The notes: generated by a model not told the origin, from the letters alone. 64,000 nucleotides of DNA from CAVXEF01 sp963827315 (GCA_963827315.1 CAWHAL010000002.1:124001-188000); one strand, 5' to 3'; shown: positions 25,689 to 34,863, counted from the first letter of the stretch. Program-made: numbers and translations.

Positions 25689-26225
25689 ATGCGACTTGTT
25701 ACGACCAGATTGATTTTAAGGCGTCCGACGCTGAAAGATGCAGAAGATATTGCGGAACATGCGAATAACCTCAATGTATCAAAATATCTTGCTCTCGTCC
25801 CATACCCTTACAACATAAAAGACTCCAGAAAATTCATTTCAAGCCGTAGTAAAAAAGAGAAACACCAGCGTGATTTCGCCATTATGTATAAACCATCGGG
25901 TAAGGTAGTCGGGATGATTGGCTTCATGGGCATCGACAATTTCAGCAAGAAGGCGGAGGTTGGTTACTGGCTTGGTGAAAAATACTGGGGACAGGGAATC
26001 GCCACTGAGGCGATGGATGCGATGGTGAATTTCGCCTTTCAAAAACTGAAGTTAATCCGACTTCAAGCAGAAGTATGTATTGAAAATCGGCCCTCGGCAA
26101 ACCTTTTGAAGAAATTCGGTTTCAAAAAAGAAGGGTTGAAACGTAAGGCGAGACGCGCCAAATCAACAGGCAAATGGCACGACGTCTGCATTTACGGACT
26201 TCTGAAGTCCGACATTAAACTATGA
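25689..26225 (+). CDS. GNAT family N-acetyltransferase, RimJ/RimL-like
   Basis: The 178-residue acetyltransferase has TTRLILRRPTLKDAEDI at the start, a central VGYWLGEKYWGQGIATEAM acetyl-CoA loop (Q/RxxGxG/A type), and NRPSANLLKKFGFKKEG near the end, all standard for the RimJ/RimL ribosomal-protein acetyltransferase group. The actual substrate is unknown. It lies 14 bases after argF and overlaps rdgB by 4 bases. Confidence 0.87.
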   Translation: MRLVTTRLILRRPTLKDAEDIAEHANNLNVSKYLALVPYPYNIKDSRKFISSRSKKEKHQRDFAIMYKPSGKVVGMIGFMGIDNFSKKAEVGYWLGEKYWGQGIATEAMDAMVNFAFQKLKLIRLQAEVCIENRPSANLLKKFGFKKEGLKRKARRAKSTGKWHDVCIYGLLKSDIKL

Positions 26226-26836
26226 GAAAAATACTTGTAGCGACGACAAATCCGGGGAAAATTGCTGAACTTAGGGAGATGCTGGGAGGGGTCATTGAGT
26301 GGGTGGGGCTGGGGGATTTTCCGAACATGCCTGAGATTGAGGAGGATGGGAAAACATTTGCAGAGAATGCACGCAAGAAAGCCGTTGGTTATGCAAAGCA
26401 AACCAGTCTTTGGACAATAGCCGATGATTCAGGTCTTGTAGTCGATGCACTTGGGGGACTGCCTGGAGTAACAAGCGCCAGATTCAGCGGCGAAAAGGAA
26501 AAAAACAGAACTTTGCTGGACCATAAAAATATGCAAAAGGTTCTAAGGCTCCTTGAAGGTGTGCCGAAAGAAAAAAGGACGGCAAGATTCGTCTGCTGCC
26601 TGTGTCTTGCAAGCAGCGAGAAGATGTTAATAGAAACTGAAGGCAGGCTTGAAGGATTCATAGCTGAGAAAGAAATCGGAGAAAATGGTTTCGGATACGA
26701 CCCGATTTTTTTTGTGCCACGCCTAAACAAGACCGTTGCTCAATTGACCCGTGAGGAGAAAAATGCGATATCGCACCGCGGAAACGCCATCAGAAAATTA
26801 AAGCCACAACTTGATAAACTTTTGCAGGCAATCTGA
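26222..26836 (+). CDS. rdgB: XTP/dITP diphosphatase (RdgB/HAM1)
   Basis: The 204-residue house-cleaning enzyme hydrolyses non-canonical purine triphosphates to monophosphates. Seen: ATTNPGKIAELREML at the N-terminus, DDSGLVVDALGGLPGVTSARF, GFGYDPIFFVP, and AISHRGNAIRKL at the C-terminus. It overlaps the GNAT gene stop (ATGA), so the two are coupled. Confidence 0.95.
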   Translation: MRKILVATTNPGKIAELREMLGGVIEWVGLGDFPNMPEIEEDGKTFAENARKKAVGYAKQTSLWTIADDSGLVVDALGGLPGVTSARFSGEKEKNRTLLDHKNMQKVLRLLEGVPKEKRTARFVCCLCLASSEKMLIETEGRLEGFIAEKEIGENGFGYDPIFFVPRLNKTVAQLTREEKNAISHRGNAIRKLKPQLDKLLQAI

Positions 26837-26857
26837 AAACCCAGGAATTGTTTTTTC

Positions 26858-26886
26858 TTGACATCTTCCATATCTATCTGTATTTG
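26858..26886 (+). promoter_or_regulatory. Possible promoter of topA
   Basis: A perfect TTGACA (26858-26863) is followed after 17 bases by the weak -10 TATTTG (26881-26886). Confidence 0.35.
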
Positions 26887-26891
26887 TCCAT

Positions 26892-26915
26892 ACTTCGACT
26901 CTGCTCAGTACGGTC
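26892..26915. repeat. Degenerate TTCGAC..GCTCA element before topA
   Basis: TTCGAC and GTCGAA form inverted ends around CTGCTCAGTACG, resembling the outer and inner parts of the long elements at 49048 and 49628. Confidence 0.45.
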
Positions 26916-26960
26916 GAACCGTTTCTAAGTTTTGTGCGTAAAAGAGCCGATGAATAACAG

Positions 26961-26983
26961 ACCCCACGAAAATGTGGGGCTAA
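26961..26983 (-). repeat. TTAGCCCC hairpin, copy 3
   Basis: Read leftward: TTTAGCCCCAC, loop, GTGGGGT. Arms CCCCAC (26962-26967) and GTGGGG (26974-26979). It sits 14 bases before the preferred topA ATG. Confidence 0.65.
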
Positions 26984-26997
26984 ATATTGGCGAATCT

Positions 26998-29382
26998 ATG
27001 GGAAAAAGAACTTCGTCCAACAGCAAATCTCTGGTAATCGTCGAGTCGCCAGCCAAGGCGAAGACGATAAATAAATATCTCGGTCCCGCTTTTGAAGTAA
27101 AGGCATCAATGGGCCACACTCGCGACCTGCCTTCGAAAGGTCTCAACGTTGATATAGAAAATGATTTTGAGCCGACCTACGAGATTATGCCCGGCAAAAG
27201 ACGGACGGTAACAAGCCTAAAGGCGGCGGCAAAAGGATGCGACAAGCTGTTTCTGGCAACAGACCTTGACCGTGAAGGTGAAGCAATTGCGTGGCACCTT
27301 TCGCAGATTTTGGGCGTGCCGGAAGAAAAGACCTACCGAGTTATCTTTAACGCGATAACGGAATCTGCGATTAAACAAGCATTTGCCGAGCCGGGCAGGA
27401 TTGATATGGACAAGGTTATGGCGCAGCAGGCGCGGCGAATACTCGACAGGATAGTGGGCTATCAGATAAGTCCTTTGCTGTGGAAAAAGGTGGCCAGAGG
27501 ACTTTCGGCGGGGCGAGTGCAATCCGTTGCTGTAAAGATGATTGTCGAAAGAGAGAGAGAAATCCGCAATTTCAAACCAGAGGAGTACTGGCTGATACCT
27601 GCGGTTTTTACGACGGACCTGCAAAACAACTATCGGCAGCAATGGCTGGATTTTGTGAAACCTAAAACCGAAAAGGATGGTCCTCCCACCGTTGCAGAAC
27701 AAAACAAATGGTTAGCTGAACACAAGGCCTTCAAGGCCCAGCTTACGCGAGTCGGTAATGAGAAATTCAAGGTGTCCAACAAGAAAGAAGCAGAAAGGAT
27801 ATTTGGTGCACTAAAGCAGGCAAAGTTTAAATTGGCCGATTTACAAACCAAGCAATCCATCTCTCGGCCTTCACCGCCTTTTATCACCTCGAGTCTACAG
27901 CAGACGGCTGCAAACCGACTGGGGTTCAGCGCAAAGAGAACAATGATGGTGGCACAACAGTTATATGAAGGAATCAACTTAGGCTCGATGGGATTTTTAG
28001 GTCTAATCACTTATATGCGGACGGACAGCACTCACATCGCCGGTGAAGCCGTCGAGGAAACACGCAACCACATCAGGACACGTTTTGGACAAGATTATCT
28101 GCCTGAGAAAGCAAATGTTTATGCCTCAAAGAAAACCGCCCAGCAGGCCCACGAAGCGATTCGGCCAACCGACATTGACCTGACACCATCAGAGTTAAAA
28201 TCGTTTCTCAGCAACGACCAGTTCAGACTTTATGACCTGATATGGCGGCGGTTCACAGCCTGCCAAATGGCAGCGGCCAAGTGGGATGTAACAACTCTGG
28301 ATATCACAGCAGAAACCCCCATTGGTACCTGCTGGTACAGGAGCAGCGGCCGAGTCCTGGTTTTCGCCGGCTTTTCGAAAATCTGGCCAACCACATCGGA
28401 AGAGCAATTGCTGCCTACATTGAAAAAAGGCCAAGCGCTGGCGACAGTCGATATACAAGCTGAGCAGCATTTCACCAAGCCTCCTGCTCGATACACGGAA
28501 GGCTCATTAGTCAAGGCACTGGAAAATGAAGGTATCGGACGGCCGAGCACCTACGCACCGATAATAAGCACCATCCAAGAACGCGGCTACGTCGAGCAGA
28601 TTGAGAAAAAACTCTGCGCCACCAACTTAGGCGAAGTGGTTACCGACAAGCTCAATGAGTACTTTCCAAAAATAATGGACGTTGCCTTTACTCGTTATAT
28701 GGAAGAACAATTGGACAAAATCGAAGAACAACATCTCGACTGGGTCAGCATTTTGAAGGAGTTCTACGGTCCATTCAAGCAAAACCTTGAGACAGCGTTG
28801 GCGGAGATGAAACATGCAAAAGCGGAGGTCTCGCCGAGCGAATATAAATGTCCGAAGTGCGGAAAGTCGCTGGTTTATAGATTCGGTAAAAACGGGAGGT
28901 TTTTAAGCTGCTCAGGCTACCCAAAATGCAAATTCACCTGCCCCTGCGACAAAGACGGCAAGATGATTGAGGTAAAGGAAAGCGAACACAAATGCCCAGT
29001 GTGCGGCAAACCAATGGTCGAGAAACGCGGGCGATTTGGACCGTTTTTAGGCTGCAGCGATTATCCGAACTGCAAAACGATTCTTAACCTGGATAAAGAA
29101 GGCAACGCTTTGCCACGGAGGCCGGCGCCCAAGCCAACAGGGGTAAAGTGTTACAAGTGCAAAGAGGGCGAATTGGTAGTGCGAGAGGGCAAAAAAGGGC
29201 CGTTTTTAGGCTGCAACAGATTTCCCAGATGCCGAACGATAATAAATTACGATCAATTAGACAAACTAAAACAGCTCCAGTCACAAGGTAACTGGCCGCC
29301 CGAAACAGCCGAAGAGGTCGAGCAGATTTTAGGCAAAAAACAAACTAAACGAGTGAAAAAAACAAGCCGAGCCACGAAGTAA
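26998..29382 (+). CDS. topA: DNA topoisomerase I
   Basis: The 794-residue type IA topoisomerase relaxes negative supercoils. The Toprim domain is at the N-terminus (LVIVESPAKAKTINKYLG; TDLDREGEAIAWHL). The catalytic Tyr is in GLITYMRTDSTHIA. Three C-terminal zinc fingers bind DNA: CPKC...CSGYPKC, CPVC...CSDYPNC and CYKC...CNRFPRC. An open frame extends up to a TTG at 26932, but that segment contains a hairpin and no conserved sequence. The ATG at 26998 begins 12 residues before the conserved start; its ribosome binding site is weak. Confidence 0.95.
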   Translation: MGKRTSSNSKSLVIVESPAKAKTINKYLGPAFEVKASMGHTRDLPSKGLNVDIENDFEPTYEIMPGKRRTVTSLKAAAKGCDKLFLATDLDREGEAIAWHLSQILGVPEEKTYRVIFNAITESAIKQAFAEPGRIDMDKVMAQQARRILDRIVGYQISPLLWKKVARGLSAGRVQSVAVKMIVEREREIRNFKPEEYWLIPAVFTTDLQNNYRQQWLDFVKPKTEKDGPPTVAEQNKWLAEHKAFKAQLTRVGNEKFKVSNKKEAERIFGALKQAKFKLADLQTKQSISRPSPPFITSSLQQTAANRLGFSAKRTMMVAQQLYEGINLGSMGFLGLITYMRTDSTHIAGEAVEETRNHIRTRFGQDYLPEKANVYASKKTAQQAHEAIRPTDIDLTPSELKSFLSNDQFRLYDLIWRRFTACQMAAAKWDVTTLDITAETPIGTCWYRSSGRVLVFAGFSKIWPTTSEEQLLPTLKKGQALATVDIQAEQHFTKPPARYTEGSLVKALENEGIGRPSTYAPIISTIQERGYVEQIEKKLCATNLGEVVTDKLNEYFPKIMDVAFTRYMEEQLDKIEEQHLDWVSILKEFYGPFKQNLETALAEMKHAKAEVSPSEYKCPKCGKSLVYRFGKNGRFLSCSGYPKCKFTCPCDKDGKMIEVKESEHKCPVCGKPMVEKRGRFGPFLGCSDYPNCKTILNLDKEGNALPRRPAPKPTGVKCYKCKEGELVVREGKKGPFLGCNRFPRCRTIINYDQLDKLKQLQSQGNWPPETAEEVEQILGKKQTKRVKKTSRATK

Positions 29383-29444
29383 CGTCGCTGCTTACTTATG
29401 AGAACCGGGGGGTTTCCTCAGAGCCAAGACTGTGCTGACAGCAG

Positions 29445-30299
29445 TTACTCTGCACGGCAGACAGTATTAGTTACTCTTACAACATCGACCATTTCAGCGA
29501 CATCGTGGACGCGGACGATTGAGACGCCGGCCGCTACGCATAAAGCAACTGTGGCAGCGGTGCCAAATATCCGTTCTGCCGGGTTTTCCCTGCCTGTTAT
29601 CTTTCCTATAAAAGCCTTTCGGCTTGGGCCGACCAGTACTCGATAGCCGCCATTCACAAACCTATCAATACTTTTCAAAAGCAAAAGATTATGCTCGGTC
29701 GTCTTGCCAAATCCAATCCCGGGGTCGACAAAAATTCTATCCTTTTCAATACCAAATTGTTGTGCTTTCTTAGCTCTCGCCAACAAAAAATCCAGCACCT
29801 CATTCACCACATCGCCATACTTCGGCTCAATTTGCATCGTTCGCGGTGTTCCCTGCATATGCATCAAGATAAGCGGCACCTTGCGTTTAGCTGCCAGTCG
29901 CCCCATCTGCTCATCACTCAAGGCAGTGATATCGTTTATCATTGCAGCACCGGCCTCGAGGGCAGCCTCGGCAACTTCGGCGTTGTACGTATCGATACTA
30001 ATCGGCACACTGGTTTTTTTTGCAATCGCTTCTATCACGGGTATCGCACGAGTTATCTGCTCATCAGCCGAGACCAGTTCTGCACCAGGCCGAGTAGATT
30101 CAGCACCAATATCAATTATGGCGGCGCCATCGGCAGCCATCTTCAGGCTGTGCTCAATCGCCCTGTCTTTATCAAAAAACCGGCCGCCATCACTGAAGGA
30201 ATCGGGTGTGATATTCAGAACCCCCATCACGATACAGCCCGCGGAGAAATCCAGTCTGCCAGTCGGCCACTCAACAACATTCTTACCGCTACCTGTCAT
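29445..30299 (-). CDS. folP: Dihydropteroate synthase
   Basis: The 284-residue folate enzyme condenses p-aminobenzoate with dihydropterin diphosphate. Both signatures are clear: MGVLNITPDSFSDGG near residue 25 and DIGAESTRPGA near residue 62. Further on are DPGIGFGKTTEHN and GPSRKAFIG. Its ATG overlaps the pdxB-like stop codon. It ends a leftward operon amrS-pdxB-folP. Confidence 0.95.
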   Translation of the reverse strand: MTGSGKNVVEWPTGRLDFSAGCIVMGVLNITPDSFSDGGRFFDKDRAIEHSLKMAADGAAIIDIGAESTRPGAELVSADEQITRAIPVIEAIAKKTSVPISIDTYNAEVAEAALEAGAAMINDITALSDEQMGRLAAKRKVPLILMHMQGTPRTMQIEPKYGDVVNEVLDFLLARAKKAQQFGIEKDRIFVDPGIGFGKTTEHNLLLLKSIDRFVNGGYRVLVGPSRKAFIGKITGRENPAERIFGTAATVALCVAAGVSIVRVHDVAEMVDVVRVTNTVCRAE

Positions 30300-31471
30300 C
30301 GCTTACCTGTGCACGAACTGGACGAAACTTGAAACCCAATTCCCTTTAACTTTTTTGCAAGTCTTTTCCCCGCCTGCGCCGGAGCCAATACAACCCGCGT
30401 ATTCTGAAACTCCCTTCGGACCGGATAATCTTTGCGCAAATCATCGAAGAATTTGCCGCGCTCAGCAACCGGTGTCATCAGAATCTCACGAGTGTTAAAG
30501 TCGTCCCTGTTAATAGTATAGACCTGCTGAACTGTTTGGTGAATAACGTCTTGCTCCTTACCTGCATCCGCATCAACCCTGATTTCGCTTACCGCAGGCG
30601 GAGGCAGAAAAGATGCGGCGTCAAATTCAGGCTCAAGGCCGAAATGCTCACACGCCGCCTTGTAAATCATAATCATACCGACGACCTTGCCATCCAGCGA
30701 ATAACCTGCGATGTGCGGTGTTCCAATATCAACCATCCGCAAAAGCTCATTATCTATATTCGGCTCATTTTCCCACACATCCAGCATGACGGCTTTCAAT
30801 TTCGCCGAGCGGATGATATTCTTCAGGGCCATCGTATCAACAACCCCGCCGCGAGAACTATTTATAAAAACACAACCTGCTTTCAGTGACTTGAAAAAGT
30901 TTTCATCCGCCAAATGAAAAGTTCTGTCCAGCCCCTCAAAAGTCAACGGCGTATGAAACGTTATAAAATCACAGTCGAAAAGTGCTTCTATCGGCAGAAA
31001 TTTTGGGTCTTTTGTTTTCCTCCGGAGGGGCGGGTCGTTCAGGAAAACCTTCATCCCCAAAGCGGTGCATTTCTGCGCCACCCTGCTACCGCAGTTACCA
31101 ACACCTATAACTGCGATTGATTTACCCTCCAACTCAATCCTGTGTTTATTTGCCACCGAAAGAAGGGCAGCGATGACATATTCGGCAACCGAATTGGCGT
31201 TCGACCCCGGTGCTGACGCAAAGGCGATGTTGTTCTTTTGAAGATACTCAACATCGACGTGCTCAAATCCGATAGTTGCGGTACCGACAAACCGGACCCT
31301 GCCAGCCGACAGCAATTGTGAATTTACTGCCGTCACACTTCGCACCAACAAAACATCTGCATCACGGGCGCTATGGGGCGTTATTTTTCTTCCGGGCAAG
31401 AGCTCAACTTCGCCAATCGAAGAAAAGCACTGCTGCACAAACGGTATGTTCGCATCCGCGATTATCTTCAT
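30296..31471 (-). CDS. pdxB: Erythronate-4-phosphate dehydrogenase-like protein (PdxB)
   Basis: A 391-residue NAD-dependent D-2-hydroxyacid dehydrogenase of the PdxB type, which acts in the DXP-independent pyridoxal phosphate pathway. Seen: MKIIADANIPFVQQCF, GTATIGFEHVDVEYL, APGSNANSVAEYV, the NAD loop VIGVGNCGSRVA, and HIAGYSLDGK with the catalytic His. The C-terminal region (about 290-380) matches the extra PdxB dimerisation domain that sets it apart from other family members. The gene lies 6 bases after amrS and overlaps folP by 4. Confidence 0.9.
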   Translation of the reverse strand: MKIIADANIPFVQQCFSSIGEVELLPGRKITPHSARDADVLLVRSVTAVNSQLLSAGRVRFVGTATIGFEHVDVEYLQKNNIAFASAPGSNANSVAEYVIAALLSVANKHRIELEGKSIAVIGVGNCGSRVAQKCTALGMKVFLNDPPLRRKTKDPKFLPIEALFDCDFITFHTPLTFEGLDRTFHLADENFFKSLKAGCVFINSSRGGVVDTMALKNIIRSAKLKAVMLDVWENEPNIDNELLRMVDIGTPHIAGYSLDGKVVGMIMIYKAACEHFGLEPEFDAASFLPPPAVSEIRVDADAGKEQDVIHQTVQQVYTINRDDFNTREILMTPVAERGKFFDDLRKDYPVRREFQNTRVVLAPAQAGKRLAKKLKGIGFQVSSSSCTGKR

Positions 31472-31477
31472 AGCACA

Positions 31478-32515
31478 TCAAAGCTCAAAGCCGGCTACTT
31501 TTTCGCCACAATCCGGGCAGCACGAATTTTTCAGATGATTGGCTGCTATATGATAGCCGACGCGTTCTATCAACATTCTGCCGCACTTATAACAAAAGGT
31601 GCTCTCCGTTTTTGCACCTGGGACATTGCCGAGGTAAACATAGTGCAGGCCGGCCTGTTTGCCTATTTCGTATGCGCGCTCGAGCGTTTTCAGAGGCGTA
31701 GGTACCGCATCATCCATCTGGTACTGAGGGTAGAATCTGCTTATGTGCCAGGGGACATCCGGCCCGGCATTCGCAATGAGCCAATCCGCAAGCTTTTTCA
31801 TCTCATCGTCCGAGTCATTCTCACCCGGCACGACCAGCGTCGTAATCTCCTGCCAGATTTTCGTCTCTTTTGCGATGTATTCAATCGTATCAAGCACCGG
31901 CTGCAATCTTGCCTTGCATAACCTTTTATAATAATCCTCACTGAATGCTTTCAAATCGACATTTATGCCATCAAGCCAATCGCCGGCAAAATCAATTGCC
32001 TCACGAGTCATAAACCCGTTGCTGACGAATACATTCGGCAGACCCTTTTCTTTCGCCAGACGTCCGCACTCGCTGCACAACTCCATAAAAACCGTCGGCT
32101 CAGTATAGGTGTAAGCGATTGATTTGCAACCGCTGCGAACGGCGGCTGATACTATCTGCTGGGGCGTTATTGCCTGGCCATCGATTTGCCCATCGTCAAG
32201 TGCCGCCTGGCTTATCTGCCAGTTCTGGCAAAAATCGCACCGGAAGTTACAGCCCATCGCAGCAATAGAAAAACTACTGGTTCCGGGCTGAAAATGAAAC
32301 AAGGGTTTCTTCTCAATCGGGTCGGGATTAGCGGAGCAAACCTTATAGTAATTAAGCGAATACAGGACGCCATCTATATTCCTGCGGACGCAGCATCTGC
32401 CCAATTTGCCGTCGCCAATCACGCACCGATGCGAGCACAACTTACAGCGGACTTTCTTGTCCTGGCCAGGCTCCCACAACACCGCTTCTTTGAGATTTTC
32501 TTTCCGCGTCACCAT
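31478..32515 (-). CDS. amrS: AmmeMemoRadiSam system radical SAM enzyme
   Basis: The 345-residue radical SAM protein has its cluster motif in AMGCNFRCDFCQNW (CxxxCxxC). Extra cysteine pairs bracket it: CKLCSHRC at the N-terminus, and CYKCG and CCPDCG at the C-terminus. This pattern fits the AmmeMemoRadiSam (pyruvate formate-lyase activating-enzyme-like) family. Substrate is unknown; the usual AMMECR1 and Memo partners are not in the window. AGGGGA lies 9 bases before the ATG. It leads the pdxB-folP operon. Confidence 0.9.
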   Translation of the reverse strand: MVTRKENLKEAVLWEPGQDKKVRCKLCSHRCVIGDGKLGRCCVRRNIDGVLYSLNYYKVCSANPDPIEKKPLFHFQPGTSSFSIAAMGCNFRCDFCQNWQISQAALDDGQIDGQAITPQQIVSAAVRSGCKSIAYTYTEPTVFMELCSECGRLAKEKGLPNVFVSNGFMTREAIDFAGDWLDGINVDLKAFSEDYYKRLCKARLQPVLDTIEYIAKETKIWQEITTLVVPGENDSDDEMKKLADWLIANAGPDVPWHISRFYPQYQMDDAVPTPLKTLERAYEIGKQAGLHYVYLGNVPGAKTESTFCYKCGRMLIERVGYHIAANHLKNSCCPDCGEKVAGFEL

Positions 32516-32532
32516 CGTAACTTTCCCCTGAA

Positions 32533-32571
32533 TCCGCCTTTGGCGGACAAGCCCGCCACACGAACGGCGGA
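32533..32571. repeat. TCCGCC-GGCGGA palindromes before amrS
   Basis: TCCGCC-TTT-GGCGGA (32533-32547) is followed by CCGCC (32553-32557) and GGCGG (32566-32570). The sequence GGCGGACAAGC occurs twice (32542 and 32566). Confidence 0.65.
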
Positions 32572-32581
32572 CAAGCAGGAC

Positions 32582-32610
32582 TTTACTTTCTTTGGCTTAA
32601 TATATAGAAT
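32582..32610 (+). promoter_or_regulatory. Possible promoter of the cysteine synthase gene
   Basis: TTTACT (32582-32587), 17 bases, TAGAAT (32605-32610). Confidence 0.45.
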
Positions 32611-32695
32611 AATCCGACTAAAATCAATTAGACAGGCTGAATCAGTTTGCTTCTACTGTAAACAAGCTAAACACAGTTTCCGGAGGCAAGTCGCT

Positions 32696-33607
32696 ATGAG
32701 CATATTATCCGCTATCGGAAATACACCGATTGTAGAGCTAACCAACCTCAATAACAAAAAACCGAAGGTCAGAATCTTTGGGAAACTCGAAGGCTGCAAC
32801 CCGGGCGGCTCAGTCAAGGACCGCCCCGCCTACTATATGATTAAAAAAGCTGAGGAGGCCGGGCAGCTTACCAAAAGCAAAATAATACTCGAACCGACAT
32901 CAGGAAACACGGGTATTGCGCTAGCTATGATTGGTGCTGCCAAAGGCTATCGAGTCAAACTGTGTATGCCCGAATGTGTGAGCACAGAAAGACAGCGTGT
33001 CCTGCAGGCACTCAGCGCGGAGGTTATCCTGACGGCAGCGAAAGAGGGCACCGACGGCGCTATCAGAAAAGCGCATCAGCTTCTTAATGATGAGCCGGAC
33101 AAGTACTATATGCCGAACCAGTTCGAGAATGAAAATAATGTTCTCGCCCACTACGAGACGACCGGGCCGGAGATATTCGCCCAGACCAACGGTGAAATCG
33201 ACGTCTTCGTCGCCGGCATGGGCACAACAGGAACGCTGATGGGCGTAAAAAGATTCTTCAAAGAGAAAAAACCTGAGGTCAGAATTGTCGCCGTTGAGCC
33301 GACCGAAGGACATACAATACAGGGCCTGAAGAATATGAAAGAAGCAATAGTGCCCAGGATATACAATCCACAAATGCTGGATGAAAAGATAACAATCGGC
33401 GACGAGGAGGCCTTTGAAACAACAAGGCTGCTTGCCGCCAAGGAGGGGATTTTTGTCGGGATGTCCAGCGGTGCAGCGGTGGCAGGTGCCCTGAAGGCGG
33501 CAGAAAAAATGCGCTCCGGCACAATCGTCGTCATTTTGCCGGACCGCGGCGACCGATACCTCAGCACCACCCTGTTTCGCTCAATCTGCGCAAAATGCCC
33601 ACCCTAA
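32696..33607 (+). CDS. cysM: Cysteine synthase, CysM-like
   Basis: The 303-residue PLP enzyme makes cysteine from O-acetylserine (or a related acceptor) and sulfide. The PLP lysine is K41 in NPGGSVKDRPAYYMI. The phosphate loop is EPTSGNTG (66-73) and GMGTTGTLMGV binds the cofactor. The C-terminal DRGDRYLSTTLF is closer to CysM than to CysK. CGGAGG lies 9 bases before the ATG at 32696; an open frame reaching back to 32186 runs antisense through amrS and is not coding. Confidence 0.9.
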   Translation: MSILSAIGNTPIVELTNLNNKKPKVRIFGKLEGCNPGGSVKDRPAYYMIKKAEEAGQLTKSKIILEPTSGNTGIALAMIGAAKGYRVKLCMPECVSTERQRVLQALSAEVILTAAKEGTDGAIRKAHQLLNDEPDKYYMPNQFENENNVLAHYETTGPEIFAQTNGEIDVFVAGMGTTGTLMGVKRFFKEKKPEVRIVAVEPTEGHTIQGLKNMKEAIVPRIYNPQMLDEKITIGDEEAFETTRLLAAKEGIFVGMSSGAAVAGALKAAEKMRSGTIVVILPDRGDRYLSTTLFRSICAKCPP

Positions 33608-33655
33608 TGGCTACCTGACTGTCTGGAAAAAGTGTGTTTTGCCTTGCGCATAAAA

Positions 33656-33704
33656 AAGGACTGGGGTGCGGAGGGAGAGGAAAAGCGAGAAAACCCCAGC
33701 CCTT
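33656..33704. terminator. Hairpin downstream of the cysteine synthase gene
   Basis: AAGGACTGGGGT (33656-33667) pairs with ACCCCAGCCCTT (33693-33704) with one mismatch. An A-run precedes it, so the U-tract follows the hairpin only on the opposite strand; the terminator role for the forward gene is therefore uncertain. Confidence 0.4.
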
Positions 33705-34012
33705 AAAATGCATTATTTATTGCTTTATTGTACGATAAGAGGCTTCATATGTCTATACTTTTTTCTGCCCAAAAATGTTCGCTCCAGCCAACACAAAAAA
33801 CTCGGGAAAAACCGCCAAAACCCTCCGGCAGGTTTGAGCGCTACGCAAGAGACTGGGGGTACATAGTTAGAACAGGGTAGTTACCTAATATGCCAGGCTG
33901 GCAGGAAAAGACCAAGCTGGTGGAATTTTGGCAGATGGGCGCCAACCGTGGTTTTCAACACAACCATATTTATGATAGGCAGTTAGATAAATAAATCCTA
34001 TAATAAGAACAC

Positions 34013-34028
34013 TGGCACGAGATTTGCA
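34013..34028 (+). promoter_or_regulatory. Sigma-54 (RpoN) promoter, near-perfect consensus
   Basis: TGGCACG (34013-34019), AGAT, TTGCA (34024-34028) match the -24/-12 consensus TGGCACG-N4-TTGCA completely, and the flanking AACAC also fits. Transcription would start near 34040, only a few bases before the receiver gene. Confidence 0.75.
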
Positions 34029-34042
34029 CTTTAACTGATATT

Positions 34043-34453
34043 ATGGTTGCCATGCGGGCACAACATAGTGAGTTCAACATTCTGACCAGTGAGGCGAACT
34101 GGGCCTGGCCGGAGGCGCTGCGCGATATATTTGAGCCGAGAGGCATCAATCTGCTGGTGGCCCACAGCACAGGTGAGTTCGTCAATGTTATCAAACAAAA
34201 GCGGATACATACCACAATTGTGGATATGGACTCGGAAATCGACGGCCTAATGACAATAAGGATTATCCGAATGAACTATCCACTGCTGCCGTGTATACTG
34301 TTGGCAAGCGAGGTCGGCGCAACGATGCTCAGCAAAGCACTGCAGTTAGACGTTTTCAGTGTGATTGACAAACCGGTCAATATGGAAGTTCTGCAGAATC
34401 AGCTGAACCGGCTTTTCATTAAAAAATATCACAGCGACATCTTCGCACAGTGA
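34043..34453 (+). CDS. Stand-alone receiver-like (CheY-fold) protein
   Basis: A 136-residue single-domain protein with a receiver-like layout: the third strand TTIVDMDSEIDGL offers D61 as a possible phospho-acceptor, and VFSVIDKPVNMEVL supplies the conserved Lys-Pro. The usual acidic pair at the end of strand one is only S16-E17, so metal-dependent phosphorylation may be altered. It has no output domain. It lies right after a sigma-54 promoter and 78 bases before groES copy 2. There is no Shine-Dalgarno; the mRNA may be nearly leaderless (another ATG at 34052). Confidence 0.65.
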   Translation: MVAMRAQHSEFNILTSEANWAWPEALRDIFEPRGINLLVAHSTGEFVNVIKQKRIHTTIVDMDSEIDGLMTIRIIRMNYPLLPCILLASEVGATMLSKALQLDVFSVIDKPVNMEVLQNQLNRLFIKKYHSDIFAQ

Positions 34454-34531
34454 TTCAGAGTCAATGTAATTTTTAACAAAGATAAGCAGAAAATCAGAAG
34501 AGAAGTTTTTTTTGAAAGGAGTAGGAGCAAT

Positions 34532-34822
34532 ATGAAGATTCGACCATTGGCAGATAAGGTACTCGTTCAGCGTCTTGAGGCTGAAAACAAGACAGCCGGC
34601 GGGATAGTGCTACCGGACACCGCCAAAGAAAAACCTCAAAGAGGCAAAATTATAAGCGTCGGCGAGGGCAAGACGCTCGACGACGGAACCGTAAGAAAGC
34701 CACAGGTGAAAAAAGGCGACACCGTACTTTTCACAAGCTATGCCGGAACTGAGATAAAGATAGACGGCAAAGAATACTTAATCATGAGCGAATCGGATAT
34801 TATGGCGGTAATTGAAGAATAA
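34532..34822 (+). CDS. groES: Co-chaperonin GroES, copy 2
   Basis: The 96-residue protein starts MKIRPLADKVLVQRLE, has the mobile loop NKTAGGIVLPDTAKEKP, and ends ESDIMAVIEE. It is clearly paralogous to copy 1 but distinct. AAAGGAG with a second AGGAG precedes the ATG. It pairs with groEL copy 3 in the usual groES-groEL order, downstream of the receiver gene and possibly under the same sigma-54 promoter. Confidence 0.96.
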   Translation: MKIRPLADKVLVQRLEAENKTAGGIVLPDTAKEKPQRGKIISVGEGKTLDDGTVRKPQVKKGDTVLFTSYAGTEIKIDGKEYLIMSESDIMAVIEE

Positions 34823-34863
34823 TTGATTTTGATAACTCGTTATCGAACTACAGGCTGAAACAG

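Larger units (their letters stand above)
33608..34042. other. Intergenic region after the cysteine synthase gene
   Basis: No gene is supported. It contains a hairpin (33656-33704) and, at its right end, a sigma-54-type promoter (34013-34028). The rest shows no clear structure. Confidence 0.6.

Noticed and set aside
32186..32695. N-terminal extension of the cysteine synthase frame
   Set aside because: It is antisense to amrS, and a good Shine-Dalgarno with the conserved N-terminus sets the start at 32696.
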